A stretch of DNA of 36,247 bases from JAHBNG01 sp039028975 (GCA_039028975.1 JBCCHB010000162.1:1-36247), one strand, 5' to 3'; counted from the stretch's first letter, positions 25,754 through 34,312 are shown. Program-made: numbers and translations. The notes: generated from the sequence alone by a model not told the origin.

Positions 25754-26675
25754 TCATCCCGATTTTTGCCTCAGAACCATGCCCTATCGGATTTTTGCCA
25801 ATCCACCGCTCATCTATCCGTTCGGAGACTAATTGGTAGCGGGTATCAGTCGAAAGCCGCAGTCGATTGGTCTGATTATCCATGCTTGCATGCATAGTAT
25901 ACATGCTAAAAATGAGCAGATCGCCTAGCTGGTAATCAGTCGTTAGCCAGCGGCTCCTTAGCTCTTGCTGTAGCCCAATGGCGTCCTTGGTGTAGGAACC
26001 GCCTCCCTCTCGCTGCCAATTCTTCCTCCCTGACTCAATCTCGGCTACGTCGGGATAGTTGGTACAGTAGACATCCACGTCGAGTTGGCCATAAGTGGCT
26101 TTAATCTCCTCCTGGCGATGGGAATTTTCCAGAATCATCAATCCACCCATCTCTTTGGGTACATCGCCCAAGGGCGTCCAGCTAGTGTGTAGCTTCTTGG
26201 TACCACGCCCCATAAAGACCACATCATAGTGGGGTGCGGTGGCAGAAAGAGCGGCTGACGATTTGACTCGGCACCAAGTAAAATCAAGCGGACTGACTGG
26301 TCCTCCCAAAAAGCGTTCATAAAAGGCGATCATGGGTCCACCATAAAGGACGTCGTGCAGAGGCTCATTTCCCTTGGAGAGATCTTTCATACGCTGGGCG
26401 GAGACCTTCACTTCCTCCTTGGCAACTCCGTCTTGTAGCGGATTCGTAAGGTCAATAAAGTCTAGCTCAGCCAAAGACTCTAGCATTTTGGTGCGGGCGG
26501 CCAGCAAAGTCTCTTTATCGAGCAGGCCAGGTAAGTAGAGATATCCCTCCTCATCAAAACGACGTCGCAGTTCATCAGTATTGCTCAATGCGTCGTCGGA
26601 TGAACGAAGTTCGCCAAAGCAATCTGGTGACGTATCGAGCGGTTGCCCATGATAGGTAAGGCTTGTAGTTTCCAT
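25746..26675 (-). CDS. Phytanoyl-CoA dioxygenase (PhyH) family protein, third
   Basis: A 309-residue Fe(II)/2-oxoglutarate oxygenase of a different subgroup from the other two. Metal ligands are H149 and D151 in PHYDVV and distal H262 in YTMHASMDN, followed by RLRLSTDTRYQ containing the probable 2-oxoglutarate arginine. The N-terminal half has EEGYLYLPGLLDKETL, typical of the family. Substrate unknown. The gene is bracketed by two remnants: a truncated xisI upstream and the nuclease-like C-terminus downstream, which suggests it arrived by recombination into decaying genes. Confidence 0.9.
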   Translation of the reverse strand: METTSLTYHGQPLDTSPDCFGELRSSDDALSNTDELRRRFDEEGYLYLPGLLDKETLLAARTKMLESLAELDFIDLTNPLQDGVAKEEVKVSAQRMKDLSKGNEPLHDVLYGGPMIAFYERFLGGPVSPLDFTWCRVKSSAALSATAPHYDVVFMGRGTKKLHTSWTPLGDVPKEMGGLMILENSHRQEEIKATYGQLDVDVYCTNYPDVAEIESGRKNWQREGGGSYTKDAIGLQQELRSRWLTTDYQLGDLLIFSMYTMHASMDNQTNRLRLSTDTRYQLVSERIDERWIGKNPIGHGSEAKIGMIC

Positions 26676-26729
26676 TTTGTTTCTTCCAGTAAGGTACTAT
26701 TATGATGCTCTTGAGGAGAAAATCACACG

Positions 26730-26852
26730 ATGGCAAAAGTAGAACTTTATCGTCAATATATTCAAGACGTAATTCGGGCACACGGTTCCCGTCCGCCAAG
26801 TTTTGGCAATGTGGACCTTCAGATGATATTCGACACCGATCATCCCTTATAG
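26730..26852 (+). pseudogene. xisI: Truncated xisI-like gene (5' fragment)
   Basis: A plus-strand frame of 40 codons begins MAKVELYRQYIQDVI, continues RAHGSRPPSFGNVDLQMIFD and stops at TAG (26850-26852). This matches the N-terminal third of XisI proteins, which are about 110 residues long and show the pattern YRQ...I, then P..G.....L.FDT. A ribosome site (GAGGAG) is still present. The sequence breaks off right after FDTDH, where XisI normally continues, and the break coincides with the 3' end of the aldo/keto reductase gene. No xisH partner is seen. XisI works with XisH in cyanobacterial fdxN-element excision; elsewhere the pair is suspected to be a toxin-antitoxin-like module. Confidence 0.75.
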
Positions 26853-27803
26853 AAAAGCAGCCCCAAACTTTGCCCATACCCCCTCATCGATCGGCGTACT
26901 CGCTGCCCAGATATTGGCTTCCAACTGCTCTGCGTTGAGGCTACCAATAGGATTGCCGTGGATGCGCTCTTCCCGAAGGCAGAACTGAATCGCCAACTGT
27001 AAGAGATTTACCTCCTCTTGCTCACACCATTGCCAGATCTTGCGGGAGGCGTCCACATCTACATCATTTTTGTAGCGACCTTTCTCCATAGCTTCATCAA
27101 TATCGATACCAGTCAGCAGTCCTCGCAAAATAGACCAGCCATTCATAACGCCCACATCTCCAGCAGCCGCTGCCGCCAATAGCTCATCAGCCGCGGTTTG
27201 GCGAATCAAATTGTAATCGTTGAAGCAGAGTAGTAGGTCTATATCTCCCGTGGCAATAGCCTTGAGGTGAAAATCGTGGGGGCGCATTCCATAGCCGACG
27301 TTGCGTACCAAACCGCGGGCTTTTAGTTGAAGCAGCCCAGCCAGCGTCCCCTCTTTGGCCAGAGTCGGCTCTATCCTGCCTGGATCGTGAATCAACATCC
27401 CATCAAAGTAGTCCGTCCCCAAAATTTCAAGCTGATTCTCCACGTCCCGGATCACCCGCTCGGCTGAATAGTCTGGCTCACCTTCACCATAAAACCCCCA
27501 CTCAGCAGCTGAATGACAGCAAAGCCGCCCGGTGACGATCACATCCTCTCGGGGGATTTCTTTGAGAGCCAACCCAGTCTTACGCAGGGAATCTCCGTAG
27601 CAGCGAGCACAATCAAAGTGATTGACACCTAATGATACTGCACGTTTCACTAAGGCAACGGCTTCTTCATCTTCCACAAAACCGAAGTTGTTGCCAAAGC
27701 CTTGAGTGCCAAAGGGAATGACAGGGATCTCTAGGCCGGTCTTACCAAGACGTCTACGCGGTAATGCATGAGGGGGAGAGGGTGATTGGGAAGCTTGGGT
27801 CAT
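26847..27803 (-). CDS. Aldo/keto reductase family protein
   Basis: A 318-residue (alpha/beta)8-barrel protein. It starts with the usual RRRLGKTGLEIPVIPFGT, and the catalytic Asp and Tyr are in NHFDCARCYG (D64, Y69). The active-site His is in LIHDPGR (H139). The catalytic lysine normally found in a TK motif is not visible: the region reads VIVTGRLCCH with Gly at 92. Either the alignment shifts locally or the enzyme is altered. The family reduces carbonyls with NADPH; in this setting a sugar or sugar-acid derivative is plausible. Its last six bases overlap the broken end of xisI on the other strand. Confidence 0.85.
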   Translation of the reverse strand: MTQASQSPSPPHALPRRRLGKTGLEIPVIPFGTQGFGNNFGFVEDEEAVALVKRAVSLGVNHFDCARCYGDSLRKTGLALKEIPREDVIVTGRLCCHSAAEWGFYGEGEPDYSAERVIRDVENQLEILGTDYFDGMLIHDPGRIEPTLAKEGTLAGLLQLKARGLVRNVGYGMRPHDFHLKAIATGDIDLLLCFNDYNLIRQTAADELLAAAAAGDVGVMNGWSILRGLLTGIDIDEAMEKGRYKNDVDVDASRKIWQWCEQEEVNLLQLAIQFCLREERIHGNPIGSLNAEQLEANIWAASTPIDEGVWAKFGAAFL

Positions 27804-27940
27804 AATTGGGGTCCTTTGGTATTCATTTTGTTAAACTATAGACATCCAGATAAAGATTTTCTGCATTTCCCCCGAACCTGCCAAAAAGAAGTGCGAAAAA
27901 TCTTTATCTTAAAAACTATATCTATATAATTCCAAATAAT

Positions 27941-28065
27941 TAATTGTTGAATTGTTGAATTTGTGAATGGTTAATGAAAATCACTTGGGCATTCGAGGCA
28001 ACTCCACACAACCAGCTCAAGTCACTGACCAAGCCATTAAAAATTCAACAATTCACAAATTAGTT
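27941..28065. repeat. AT-rich imperfect inverted repeat between aldo/keto reductase and ThuA-like genes
   Basis: The left arm (27941-27976, TAATTGTTGAATTGTTGAAT then TTGTGAATGG) and the right arm (28034-28065, CCATTAAAAATTCAACAATT then CACAAATTA) are imperfect reverse complements around a 57-nt middle part. It ends at the stop of the ThuA-like gene and could act as a hairpin terminator for it, or be a mobile repeat. Upstream AT-rich sequence (27840-27940) shows nothing else. Confidence 0.5.
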
Positions 28066-28066
28066 A

Positions 28067-28696
28067 TTATCCCGATGTACACCACCCCAAACTATTCCTC
28101 AACAGTGCTTGGTATGAAGGGTGGTGCCAAATCGGCAAATTATGGCCCGGCGTCAAAACGCAAACTCGCCCCGTGCCCTGGGTACGGGTCCAGCCGCCAG
28201 GTTGGGTACCATGCTCTGATGTGGTGTTGAGGAAGAGATCCACGTTGGGATCGTTCATCTCCATCTGATAGTGTTCATCTTTGTCGGTAAACGCGCTGCT
28301 GCCTGCGGTTAACGGATGCCCTTTCTGCGGCTCCACCGTCACTGGACATTGGGCCGGATGTCCCACAAAGATGCCGCCCATTAAATGGCAAAGCGATGGT
28401 GAATCGTTGTAAAGAGCCGTCCCCGAGTGGAGAAAGAGTATGCTGTTGCCCTGGTTAACATAGTTGGCAAAGGCTGCCCCGGTCTCCTCAGTGGCCCAAG
28501 GTGAAGAATCTGTTAGGGACGTGTTGTTGGCTTTGGAAAAGATCACAAGAGAATATTGGCTCATTCCTTCAGCAGACCAGTCATTGGGGTCTTCCTGCCA
28601 GTCGAATTCATATCCACAATCCCCCAATCCCATCAGCCCATCTCGGGTTAGCGCGGCTGGGTGGGCGCTATCATCGCAGAGTACAAGTGTTTGCAC
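28067..28696 (-). CDS. ThuA-like domain protein
   Basis: A 209-residue protein with the class-I glutamine-amidotransferase-like fold of the ThuA family: VLCDDSAHPA at the N-terminus, SQYSLVIFSKANN, NSILFLHSGTALYND, and GRVCVLTPGHN with a final NSLGWC. ThuA-like proteins occur in sugar-degradation clusters and some act on keto-disaccharides; the precise role here is unknown. The start is GTG at 28696 with GGAGGA 8 nt before it. It lies on the same strand as the aldo/keto reductase, 263 nt away. Confidence 0.85.
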   Translation of the reverse strand: MQTLVLCDDSAHPAALTRDGLMGLGDCGYEFDWQEDPNDWSAEGMSQYSLVIFSKANNTSLTDSSPWATEETGAAFANYVNQGNSILFLHSGTALYNDSPSLCHLMGGIFVGHPAQCPVTVEPQKGHPLTAGSSAFTDKDEHYQMEMNDPNVDLFLNTTSEHGTQPGGWTRTQGTGRVCVLTPGHNLPIWHHPSYQALLRNSLGWCTSG

Positions 28697-29026
28697 TGTT
28701 GGTTCCTCCAGTTGTGTTCATTACATTGAGTTATCGATATATGGAGATTCACATCGCGGCTAAGCCGCGACACAAAATATCACAGAGATGCACAGCGCCA
28801 CCTTCGGTTGCAAGTAAACGGTAAACGGTAGGTCAGTAATCAGTGATACGCGATAACATCTTCGCGAATGGTGCAGTTTGTACCAATTCGTAACACAGAG
28901 AAGGCACAGAGTTACACCGAGAAATTCAATAGAGAAAAACCTCTGTGTTTGGTTACAGACGCAAAGCGTCCATCTCCATCTGCTCTCAGAGAATCTCTGT
29001 GAAATGGCTTACCTGCCTCGAAATAT
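28697..29026. other. Intergenic region of 330 bp with repeat debris
   Basis: It contains the perfect hairpin TCGCGGCTAAGCCGCGA (28754-28770). Several CACAGAG-type words and their complements lie between 28780 and 29000, including CACAGAGAAGGCACAGAG and CCTCTGTG. The small palindrome GACGCAAAGCGTC is near 28957, and a similar TTACAGACGCAA motif occurs near 17920. It looks like decayed repetitive DNA; no gene seen. Confidence 0.5.
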
Positions 29027-29920
29027 TTACCGCCACTTGCTTCCAATCGGCAAGAGATCCCGCGCCCGCCCAATGTGCACGATCAACATATCTTTCTCAT
29101 CTCGCTGAATGCCTCGCAATACCCACTGTAGCTCCAATGTGCCAGCCCGGAAACGTGCTCGTTGAATATGCTGCCCTATCTCTGGGTAAATGCGGCTTAT
29201 TCGCTTTACAAACGATTCGCCATACTGATTGATCAAGGTGGCCACATCAGTGGCGGGATCACCGACGCCAGCCGTTCCAAAATCGATAATACCGTTGAAC
29301 GCATTGGTCTGACGATTAAAGAGTAGATGATAAGTGGCCAAGTCGCCATTCATAAAGATCGGTTCATGGTCCATGAATGTGTGGTCAGCCAGGAGGGGGG
29401 CAAAGTGGCGGCGCACCCACTCTTTGCCATCGGCCCACATGAGCGGGAAGAGATATTCTTGTACTTCTTCATAGAATTGCAACCAGTCATCAAGTGTTCG
29501 TACCGTGTCGGAACGTTGAATATTGGCCGCTTTGACTTCATCTAGTGGAATCGAGTACATCTGTCTCAGAAAGATGGCCAGCATTTCGGCAACGGCATCT
29601 TTCTCCTGTTCATTCATGCGCAGAACATCGTCGGTCAGTAGTGGATGGCCAGGGATATAAGAGTAAGAGATCATCTCATCTGAGCGGTAGTCCCAATCAG
29701 GCACAGGGATGTCTACATAATTGCGAACCAGATCCAATGCGTTCATCTCGTTTCGCATCAGATCAACGCCCCACTCTTCGCGTGGAAAGCGAAATACTCG
29801 TTCCTGATTCACAATCACAGAGATGTTGACCATGCCATCTCGGTTGTTCTGGATATCTTGTAAGTCTAGGTCCGGGAAGGTCTGTTGGATGTGGTTGAGG
29901 TACTCGGATTCGGGTATCAA
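29027..29920 (-). CDS. Aminoglycoside-phosphotransferase-like (APH) kinase
   Basis: A 297-residue protein of the APH/choline-kinase-like fold. The N-lobe has VFRFPREEWGVDLMRNEMNA. The catalytic loop reads NGDLATYH (N191, D193) where HGDLxxxN is usual, so the catalytic Asp is kept but the flanking His and Asn are changed. The metal-binding segment IIDFGTAGVGDP (D213) is intact. It probably phosphorylates a small alcohol or amino alcohol; antibiotic resistance should not be assumed. The start codon appears to be TTG at 29920 with a weak ribosome site, so the exact N-terminus is uncertain. Confidence 0.85.
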   Translation of the reverse strand: MIPESEYLNHIQQTFPDLDLQDIQNNRDGMVNISVIVNQERVFRFPREEWGVDLMRNEMNALDLVRNYVDIPVPDWDYRSDEMISYSYIPGHPLLTDDVLRMNEQEKDAVAEMLAIFLRQMYSIPLDEVKAANIQRSDTVRTLDDWLQFYEEVQEYLFPLMWADGKEWVRRHFAPLLADHTFMDHEPIFMNGDLATYHLLFNRQTNAFNGIIDFGTAGVGDPATDVATLINQYGESFVKRISRIYPEIGQHIQRARFRAGTLELQWVLRGIQRDEKDMLIVHIGRARDLLPIGSKWR

Positions 29921-30469
29921 AAGAGATTAGACCTCATTTCTACACAATATTTCTACGCAATTAAAGTGAACGTTATGTTTGGAATAGTCAAGACTAGAAG
30001 CCTCGAAGCGCACACTATCGACAATCCTACTCTATAATAAATGATGGGGCAAATAGCATTAGATAATCTTATCCTCGGTAGCAGGCAGTGGAAAAGTCAA
30101 GATTTCTAAATCAATACCATAGAGTCAATGTAGAAACTCAACCAATACACAAATTGTGATCAACGTGAATCAAAGTATCGTAAAGCCAGGAAATTCAAGG
30201 TGGATGTCATCGCCGTTCCACGTTCATTCCACGTTCATTCCACGCTCATTCCACGCGGGGCTGATAAACTGTACACAGCAGGATTCAGACATGGCCAACT
30301 GTGGGTCTCAATATGAAAAGCCAGAAAGTTTTAGATGGCTCTTATACCTGATCCACTTTCATTCCGCGTTTGATCTACGCTGGGCTGGTAGGCTATTAAC
30401 GAGTATCTGCCTATGGAGACTGTCGTAAGCAGTCGATTTCACTCAACACAGAAAATAGGAAAATAGTCA
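29921..30469. other. Intergenic region of 549 bp upstream of the dehydrogenase operon
   Basis: It must hold the promoters for the minus-strand kinase and the plus-strand operon, but no clear -35/-10 pair stands out. A degenerate direct duplication is visible: about 30175-30280 and 30310-30405 share AAAGCCAG, TTCATTCC-CG and GGGCTG in the same order. A plus-strand frame here is an artefact of the repeats. Confidence 0.45.
30216..30256. repeat. 11-bp tandem repeat (TTCCACGTTCA), 3.7 copies
   Basis: Units start at 30216, 30227, 30238 and 30249; the third has one change (TTCCACGCTCA) and the last is partial. The array lies about 215 bp upstream of the operon start at 30470 and could be a set of regulator sites or a slippage product. 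Confidence 0.85.
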
Positions 30470-31615
30470 ATGGATTTTGCGTGGAGCGAAGAACAGCTTG
30501 AATATAAAAATGCAGCAATCCGCTTTGCCCACCAGGAACTCAGCACAGGTGTGATGGAGCAGGATCGGCAGGAGACTTTTCCACGAGAACGGTGGCGCAA
30601 GTGTGCCGACTTTGGGGTGTTGGGTCTACCCTTTCCTGAAACCTACGGCGGATCAGAGGCAGACATCCTCATGACGATGCTGGTCATGGAAGGGCTGGGC
30701 TATGGTGGCAAAGACAACGGCCTGCTCTTTGCGCTCAACGCGCAGATGTGGGCGGTGCAGCACCCCATCCATGAATTTGGCAGCGAAGCACAAAAGGAAC
30801 GCTACCTGCCTGGCCTGATTGGGGGTGACCAGGTCGGTGCCCACGGCATCTCCGAACCGGAGTCTGGCTCGGATGCCTATGCCATGCGCGCGCGGGCCGA
30901 AAAGTGTGACAATGGATATATCCTCAACGGCACCAAGATGTTCGTGACCAACGCGCCAGTGGCGGATCTGGCGGTGGTCTTTGCCGCGACTGCTCCGGAG
31001 CAGGGCAGTTGGGGCATCAGCGCGTTTTTGATTGAGACGGGGACAGCTGGCTTCACAGTGGGCAAAAACATCGAAAAGATGGGGCTACGCACGGCCCCCA
31101 TGGGTGAATTGATTCTGCAGGATTGTTTTGTAACAGAGGAAAATCGCCTGGGTCCCGAAGGGGTAGGTGCCCACATCTTCAACAGTTCCATGGAATGGGA
31201 ACGGGCCTGCATTCTGGGCGCGCACGTTGGGGCAATGGAGCGACAGTTGGAGGAGTGCGTGCAGTATGCCCGTACGCGCAAGCAGTTTGGTCAGCCCATT
31301 GGCAAGTTCCAGTCCATCTCTAATCGCCTGGCTGATATGCAGATCAGGCTGGAAACGGCGCGGCTGCTGCTTTACAAGGTAGCGTGGCTCAAGAAAGAAG
31401 GAAAGCCCATCCACAAAGAAGCGGCCATGGCCAAGCTCTACCTGAGCGAAGTCTTTACCGAGTCGAGCATGGACGCTATCCGCGTTCATGGTGGCTATGG
31501 CTACACCACCGAGTTTGAAGTGGAGCGCGACCTGCGCGACGCCATCGGCGGGACGCTCTATTCGGGCACGTCGGATATTCAGCGCAACATTATTGCTAGG
31601 TACTTGGGTCTCTGA
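30470..31615 (+). CDS. Acyl-CoA dehydrogenase family protein, probable prolyl-carrier-protein dehydrogenase
   Basis: A 381-residue flavoprotein of the acyl-CoA dehydrogenase fold: GISEPESGSDA (FAD/substrate loop), MFVTNAPVADLAVV, RKQFGQPIGKFQ and GTSDIQRN are typical. The usual catalytic Glu before GTS is Ser (LYSGTSD). The base is instead provided by the alternative position used in isovaleryl-CoA dehydrogenase, here E244 in SMEWERAC. This arrangement and the NAPVAD motif resemble PltE/RedW/AnaB-type enzymes that oxidise L-prolyl bound to a carrier protein toward pyrroline or pyrrole-2-carboxyl. The nearby proline-type adenylation domain supports this. No carrier protein is seen. It heads a tight operon, the next start following after 2 nt. 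Confidence 0.85.
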   Translation: MDFAWSEEQLEYKNAAIRFAHQELSTGVMEQDRQETFPRERWRKCADFGVLGLPFPETYGGSEADILMTMLVMEGLGYGGKDNGLLFALNAQMWAVQHPIHEFGSEAQKERYLPGLIGGDQVGAHGISEPESGSDAYAMRARAEKCDNGYILNGTKMFVTNAPVADLAVVFAATAPEQGSWGISAFLIETGTAGFTVGKNIEKMGLRTAPMGELILQDCFVTEENRLGPEGVGAHIFNSSMEWERACILGAHVGAMERQLEECVQYARTRKQFGQPIGKFQSISNRLADMQIRLETARLLLYKVAWLKKEGKPIHKEAAMAKLYLSEVFTESSMDAIRVHGGYGYTTEFEVERDLRDAIGGTLYSGTSDIQRNIIARYLGL

Positions 31616-31617
31616 TC

Positions 31618-32675
31618 ATGCCGACATTTTTGTCATTGAACAATAAATTTCGTCACCGACTCTATCCTTTTACACTGTTTCTTGTCTATGTGACCTGGGG
31701 CAGCTACATGTTGATAGCCAACCGCTGGCATCTCTTCACTGAGTGGTGGCCCATGTCGTTGACAATGGTCCTCGGCTCGTTTGTGGCGGGCGCTTCGGCA
31801 GAGGGCGGTGCGGCCGTCGCCTTTCCCGTCTTTACCAAAGCCTTGCAGATTCCTGCCGACGAAGCGCGCACCTTTGGATTGATGATCCAAGCCGTGGGCA
31901 TGACGGTTGCCTCAATCGTCATTGTAACCCGCCGCATCAAGATTCTGCCTGGCGTTATCGGCTGGGTGTCGCTGGGTGGTGTGGCGGGCATGGTCATGGG
32001 CTCGCTGCTGATTCCAATCCCGCCTCCCTATCCGAAGATTCTTTTCACCTTTGTCACTGCCGCCTTTGGCGTGGCGCTGATTCTGTCGCGCTGGCTGCTC
32101 AAATGGCAACCACACAACAACTTTCAGGTGGATGGCTGGCCCCGTCGGGTGCTCTTTGTCGGCATCGGTATCATAGGTGGCATCTTTGCCGCCAACACCG
32201 GTTCTGGCATTGATACGCTCACCTTCATCGTACTAACGCTTGCCTTTGGCCTCAATGAGAAGGTGAGTACGCCAACGACGGTCACGATTATGGGGCTGAA
32301 TTCTGTAACCGGCTTCTTTGTCCACGCTTTCGTGCTGCGAGATATTGGTGTGGTCTGGGAATACTGGTTGGTCTGCGTCCCCATTGTGATTCTGGGTGCG
32401 CCGTTGGGTGCTTATGTCGCTGGCCGCGTAATCGTGACGCAATCATCTACTTGCTCTTAAGTTTAATTTCGCTGGAATTGGTCACAACCATTATCTTAAT
32501 CCCTTTTACCTCGGCGATGATTCTCTTTACGTGGATGACGGTACTCCTTTGTGGTTTGTGGTTTACAGCCATGCTGATCTATCGGCAAAGATACATCCAC
32601 CCATTTTCGGACAGAGATTCATGCCTAACAGACGACACAAGACATGACAGCACACCACAACTTTCTATGGAATAA
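31618..32675 (+). CDS. TauE/SafE (TSUP) family membrane protein, frameshifted near its 3' end
   Basis: The annotated frame ends at 32460 after 280 residues (APLGAYVAGRV, then IVTQSSTCS). A second frame picks up the protein at about 32435 and continues DAIIYLLLSLISLELVTTII to TAA at 32673-32675. Joining the two needs one extra base near 32432-32436, giving about 352 residues with eight or so membrane segments. The N-terminal part has SFVAGASAEGGAAVAFPVFT and LMIQAVGM, typical of TSUP anion transporters (sulfite, sulfonates, related acids). It is either a real single-base deletion, a sequencing error or, less likely, a recoding site. It sits 2 nt after the dehydrogenase gene and 6 nt before the adenylation gene. 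Whether it exports a product of this pathway is unknown. Confidence 0.8.
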
Positions 32676-32681
32676 GATGCA

Positions 32682-34265
32682 ATGACTTATCACCTATCAC
32701 AATTACTGACGCATCGTGCAGCCGCAGCCCCCAGGCAGACTGCGATCATAGACCGGAAAGAACAACTGACCTATCAAGAACTGGATAAGCAGAGCAATCG
32801 AGTGGCTCATCGGTTAAGAGAATCTGGCGTCGTGCGTGGCGACCGAGTCGGTCTCTATCTCGATAAATCGATTGATGCTGTGGTCGCCATCTTTGGCATC
32901 CTCAAAACCGGCGCGGCGTATGTCCCACTGGACCCTGCCGCACCCGCACAGCGTATTGGCTATATCATTGAGAATTGCCAGATGAAGGCCGTCATCACCA
33001 GCGGCAAGCAAGAACCATCGCTGCAAAAAGCGCTTGCATCATCCATAAACCTACCTGTTATCTTATTGGCCGATGATGCACAAAGCTTAGCCTCTTGCCC
33101 TGCTACCCCGCCGTGTGAACCAGGGAACATCGAAAACGATCTGGCCTATATTCTCTATACATCTGGATCCACCGGCACCCCCAAGGGCGTGATGATCAGC
33201 CACCGTGCCGCCCTCACCTTTGTGGATTGGGCCTGTGGTACCTTTAACATACAGCCAACCGACCGCGTCAGCAACCACGCTCCTTTCCACTTTGACCTTT
33301 CCATCTTTGATATCTTCGCCACCATCAAAGCAGGAGCAACGATTGTGCTGGTCCCGCCATCGCTCTCAATCTTTCCGCTCACTTTGGCCGACTATATTGC
33401 CGAGCAGGAGATTTCCATCTGGTATTCGGTGCCGTCGGCACTGACGCTGTTGGTCCGGCATGGTCAACTTGAGCGCCACACATTGCCCCAGCTGCGCACC
33501 GTCCTCTTTGCAGGGGAAGTCTTTCCAGTAAAGTATTTGCGCCAACTGATGGCGCAGATTCCCCACGCGAGCTATCACAACCTCTATGGCCCCACCGAAA
33601 CCAATGTCTGCACCTGGTATACCGTGCCGCCGCTGGACCCAGCACGCACCGCACCCCTCTCCATTGGCAAGGGGTGTGCCAACAGCGAAATCCTTGTGCT
33701 GAACAGACAGGATGAAATCGTTGCACCGGGAGAAATCGGTGAACTCTGCGTGCGCGGGCCAGGGCTGATGAGTGGATATTGGGGGCTGCCGGAACGCACT
33801 GCGCAATCGCTGACACCCTATCAAGTGCATGAGCATTTGGGACCAGAGTTGATCTACCGCACGGGAGATTTGGTCCAAGAAGATGAAGAGGGCAATTACA
33901 CCTATTTAGGTCGCCGCGACAGCCAGATCAAGAGTCGCGGCTATCGCATTGAGTTGGGCGAAATCGAAACCGCGCTCTACAGCCACCCTGCGATAGAAGA
34001 AGCCGCGGTCATTCCCATCCCGGACGATGAGATTGGCAATCAGATCAAGGCGTTTGTGGTGACACACACGGACGAGAATCTAAAAGTAGCTGAACTACAG
34101 ACATTCTGCGCAATGCACATTCCTAAGTATATGGTGCCGCACCAGATAGAGCTGTGCGACGCCTTGCCTAAGACTTCGACGGGCAAAATCGACAAAAGAG
34201 CATTGAAAGCACGCGGAAATGGTATGCTGGACTCCAACTATGCCCAAGCATCTCCCTTCCCTTGA
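32682..34265 (+). CDS. Free-standing NRPS adenylation domain, predicted L-proline specific
   Basis: A 527-residue adenylation enzyme without condensation or carrier domains. Core motifs: YTSGSTGTPKG (S161-G169, A3), NLYGPTETN (A5, from N300), YRTGD (A7), GRRDSQIKSRGYRIELGEIE (A8) and PKTSTGKID with K502 (A10). Manual alignment to GrsA gives pocket residues D205, L206, F209, Y248, L275, A277, L301, V309, C310, K502, that is DLFYLALVCK. I recognise this as the L-proline code of PltF/RedM-type enzymes that feed pyrrole formation. The reaction is proline plus ATP to prolyl-AMP, then loading on a carrier protein encoded elsewhere. Position in one operon with a PltE-like dehydrogenase fits. DltA or acyl-CoA ligase is less likely given the pocket. 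Confidence 0.9.
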   Translation: MTYHLSQLLTHRAAAAPRQTAIIDRKEQLTYQELDKQSNRVAHRLRESGVVRGDRVGLYLDKSIDAVVAIFGILKTGAAYVPLDPAAPAQRIGYIIENCQMKAVITSGKQEPSLQKALASSINLPVILLADDAQSLASCPATPPCEPGNIENDLAYILYTSGSTGTPKGVMISHRAALTFVDWACGTFNIQPTDRVSNHAPFHFDLSIFDIFATIKAGATIVLVPPSLSIFPLTLADYIAEQEISIWYSVPSALTLLVRHGQLERHTLPQLRTVLFAGEVFPVKYLRQLMAQIPHASYHNLYGPTETNVCTWYTVPPLDPARTAPLSIGKGCANSEILVLNRQDEIVAPGEIGELCVRGPGLMSGYWGLPERTAQSLTPYQVHEHLGPELIYRTGDLVQEDEEGNYTYLGRRDSQIKSRGYRIELGEIETALYSHPAIEEAAVIPIPDDEIGNQIKAFVVTHTDENLKVAELQTFCAMHIPKYMVPHQIELCDALPKTSTGKIDKRALKARGNGMLDSNYAQASPFP

Positions 34266-34312
34266 ATGGCATATACTTACCCAGAAAAATCAGAGTCACA
34301 AAGGAAACCCAC

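Noticed and set aside
27967..28230. Plus-strand frame near the ThuA-like gene
   Set aside because: Covers the inverted repeat and the antisense end of the ThuA-like gene; no homology pattern visible.
29027..29920. Aminoglycoside resistance gene
   Set aside because: Only the general APH fold is visible, with an altered catalytic loop; members of this fold act on many substrates.
30156..30428. Plus-strand frame upstream of the dehydrogenase
   Set aside because: It is generated by the 11-bp repeats and the degenerate duplication; translation looks like repeat noise.
30470..31615. Ordinary fatty-acid acyl-CoA dehydrogenase
   Set aside because: The usual Glu before GTS is Ser, the base sits at E244, and no beta-oxidation genes are nearby while a proline-type adenylation gene is.
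32682..34265. DltA (D-alanine activation) or acyl-CoA ligase for the adenylation enzyme
   Set aside because: No other dlt genes are adjacent, and the pocket residues fit the proline code of pyrrole-pathway enzymes.
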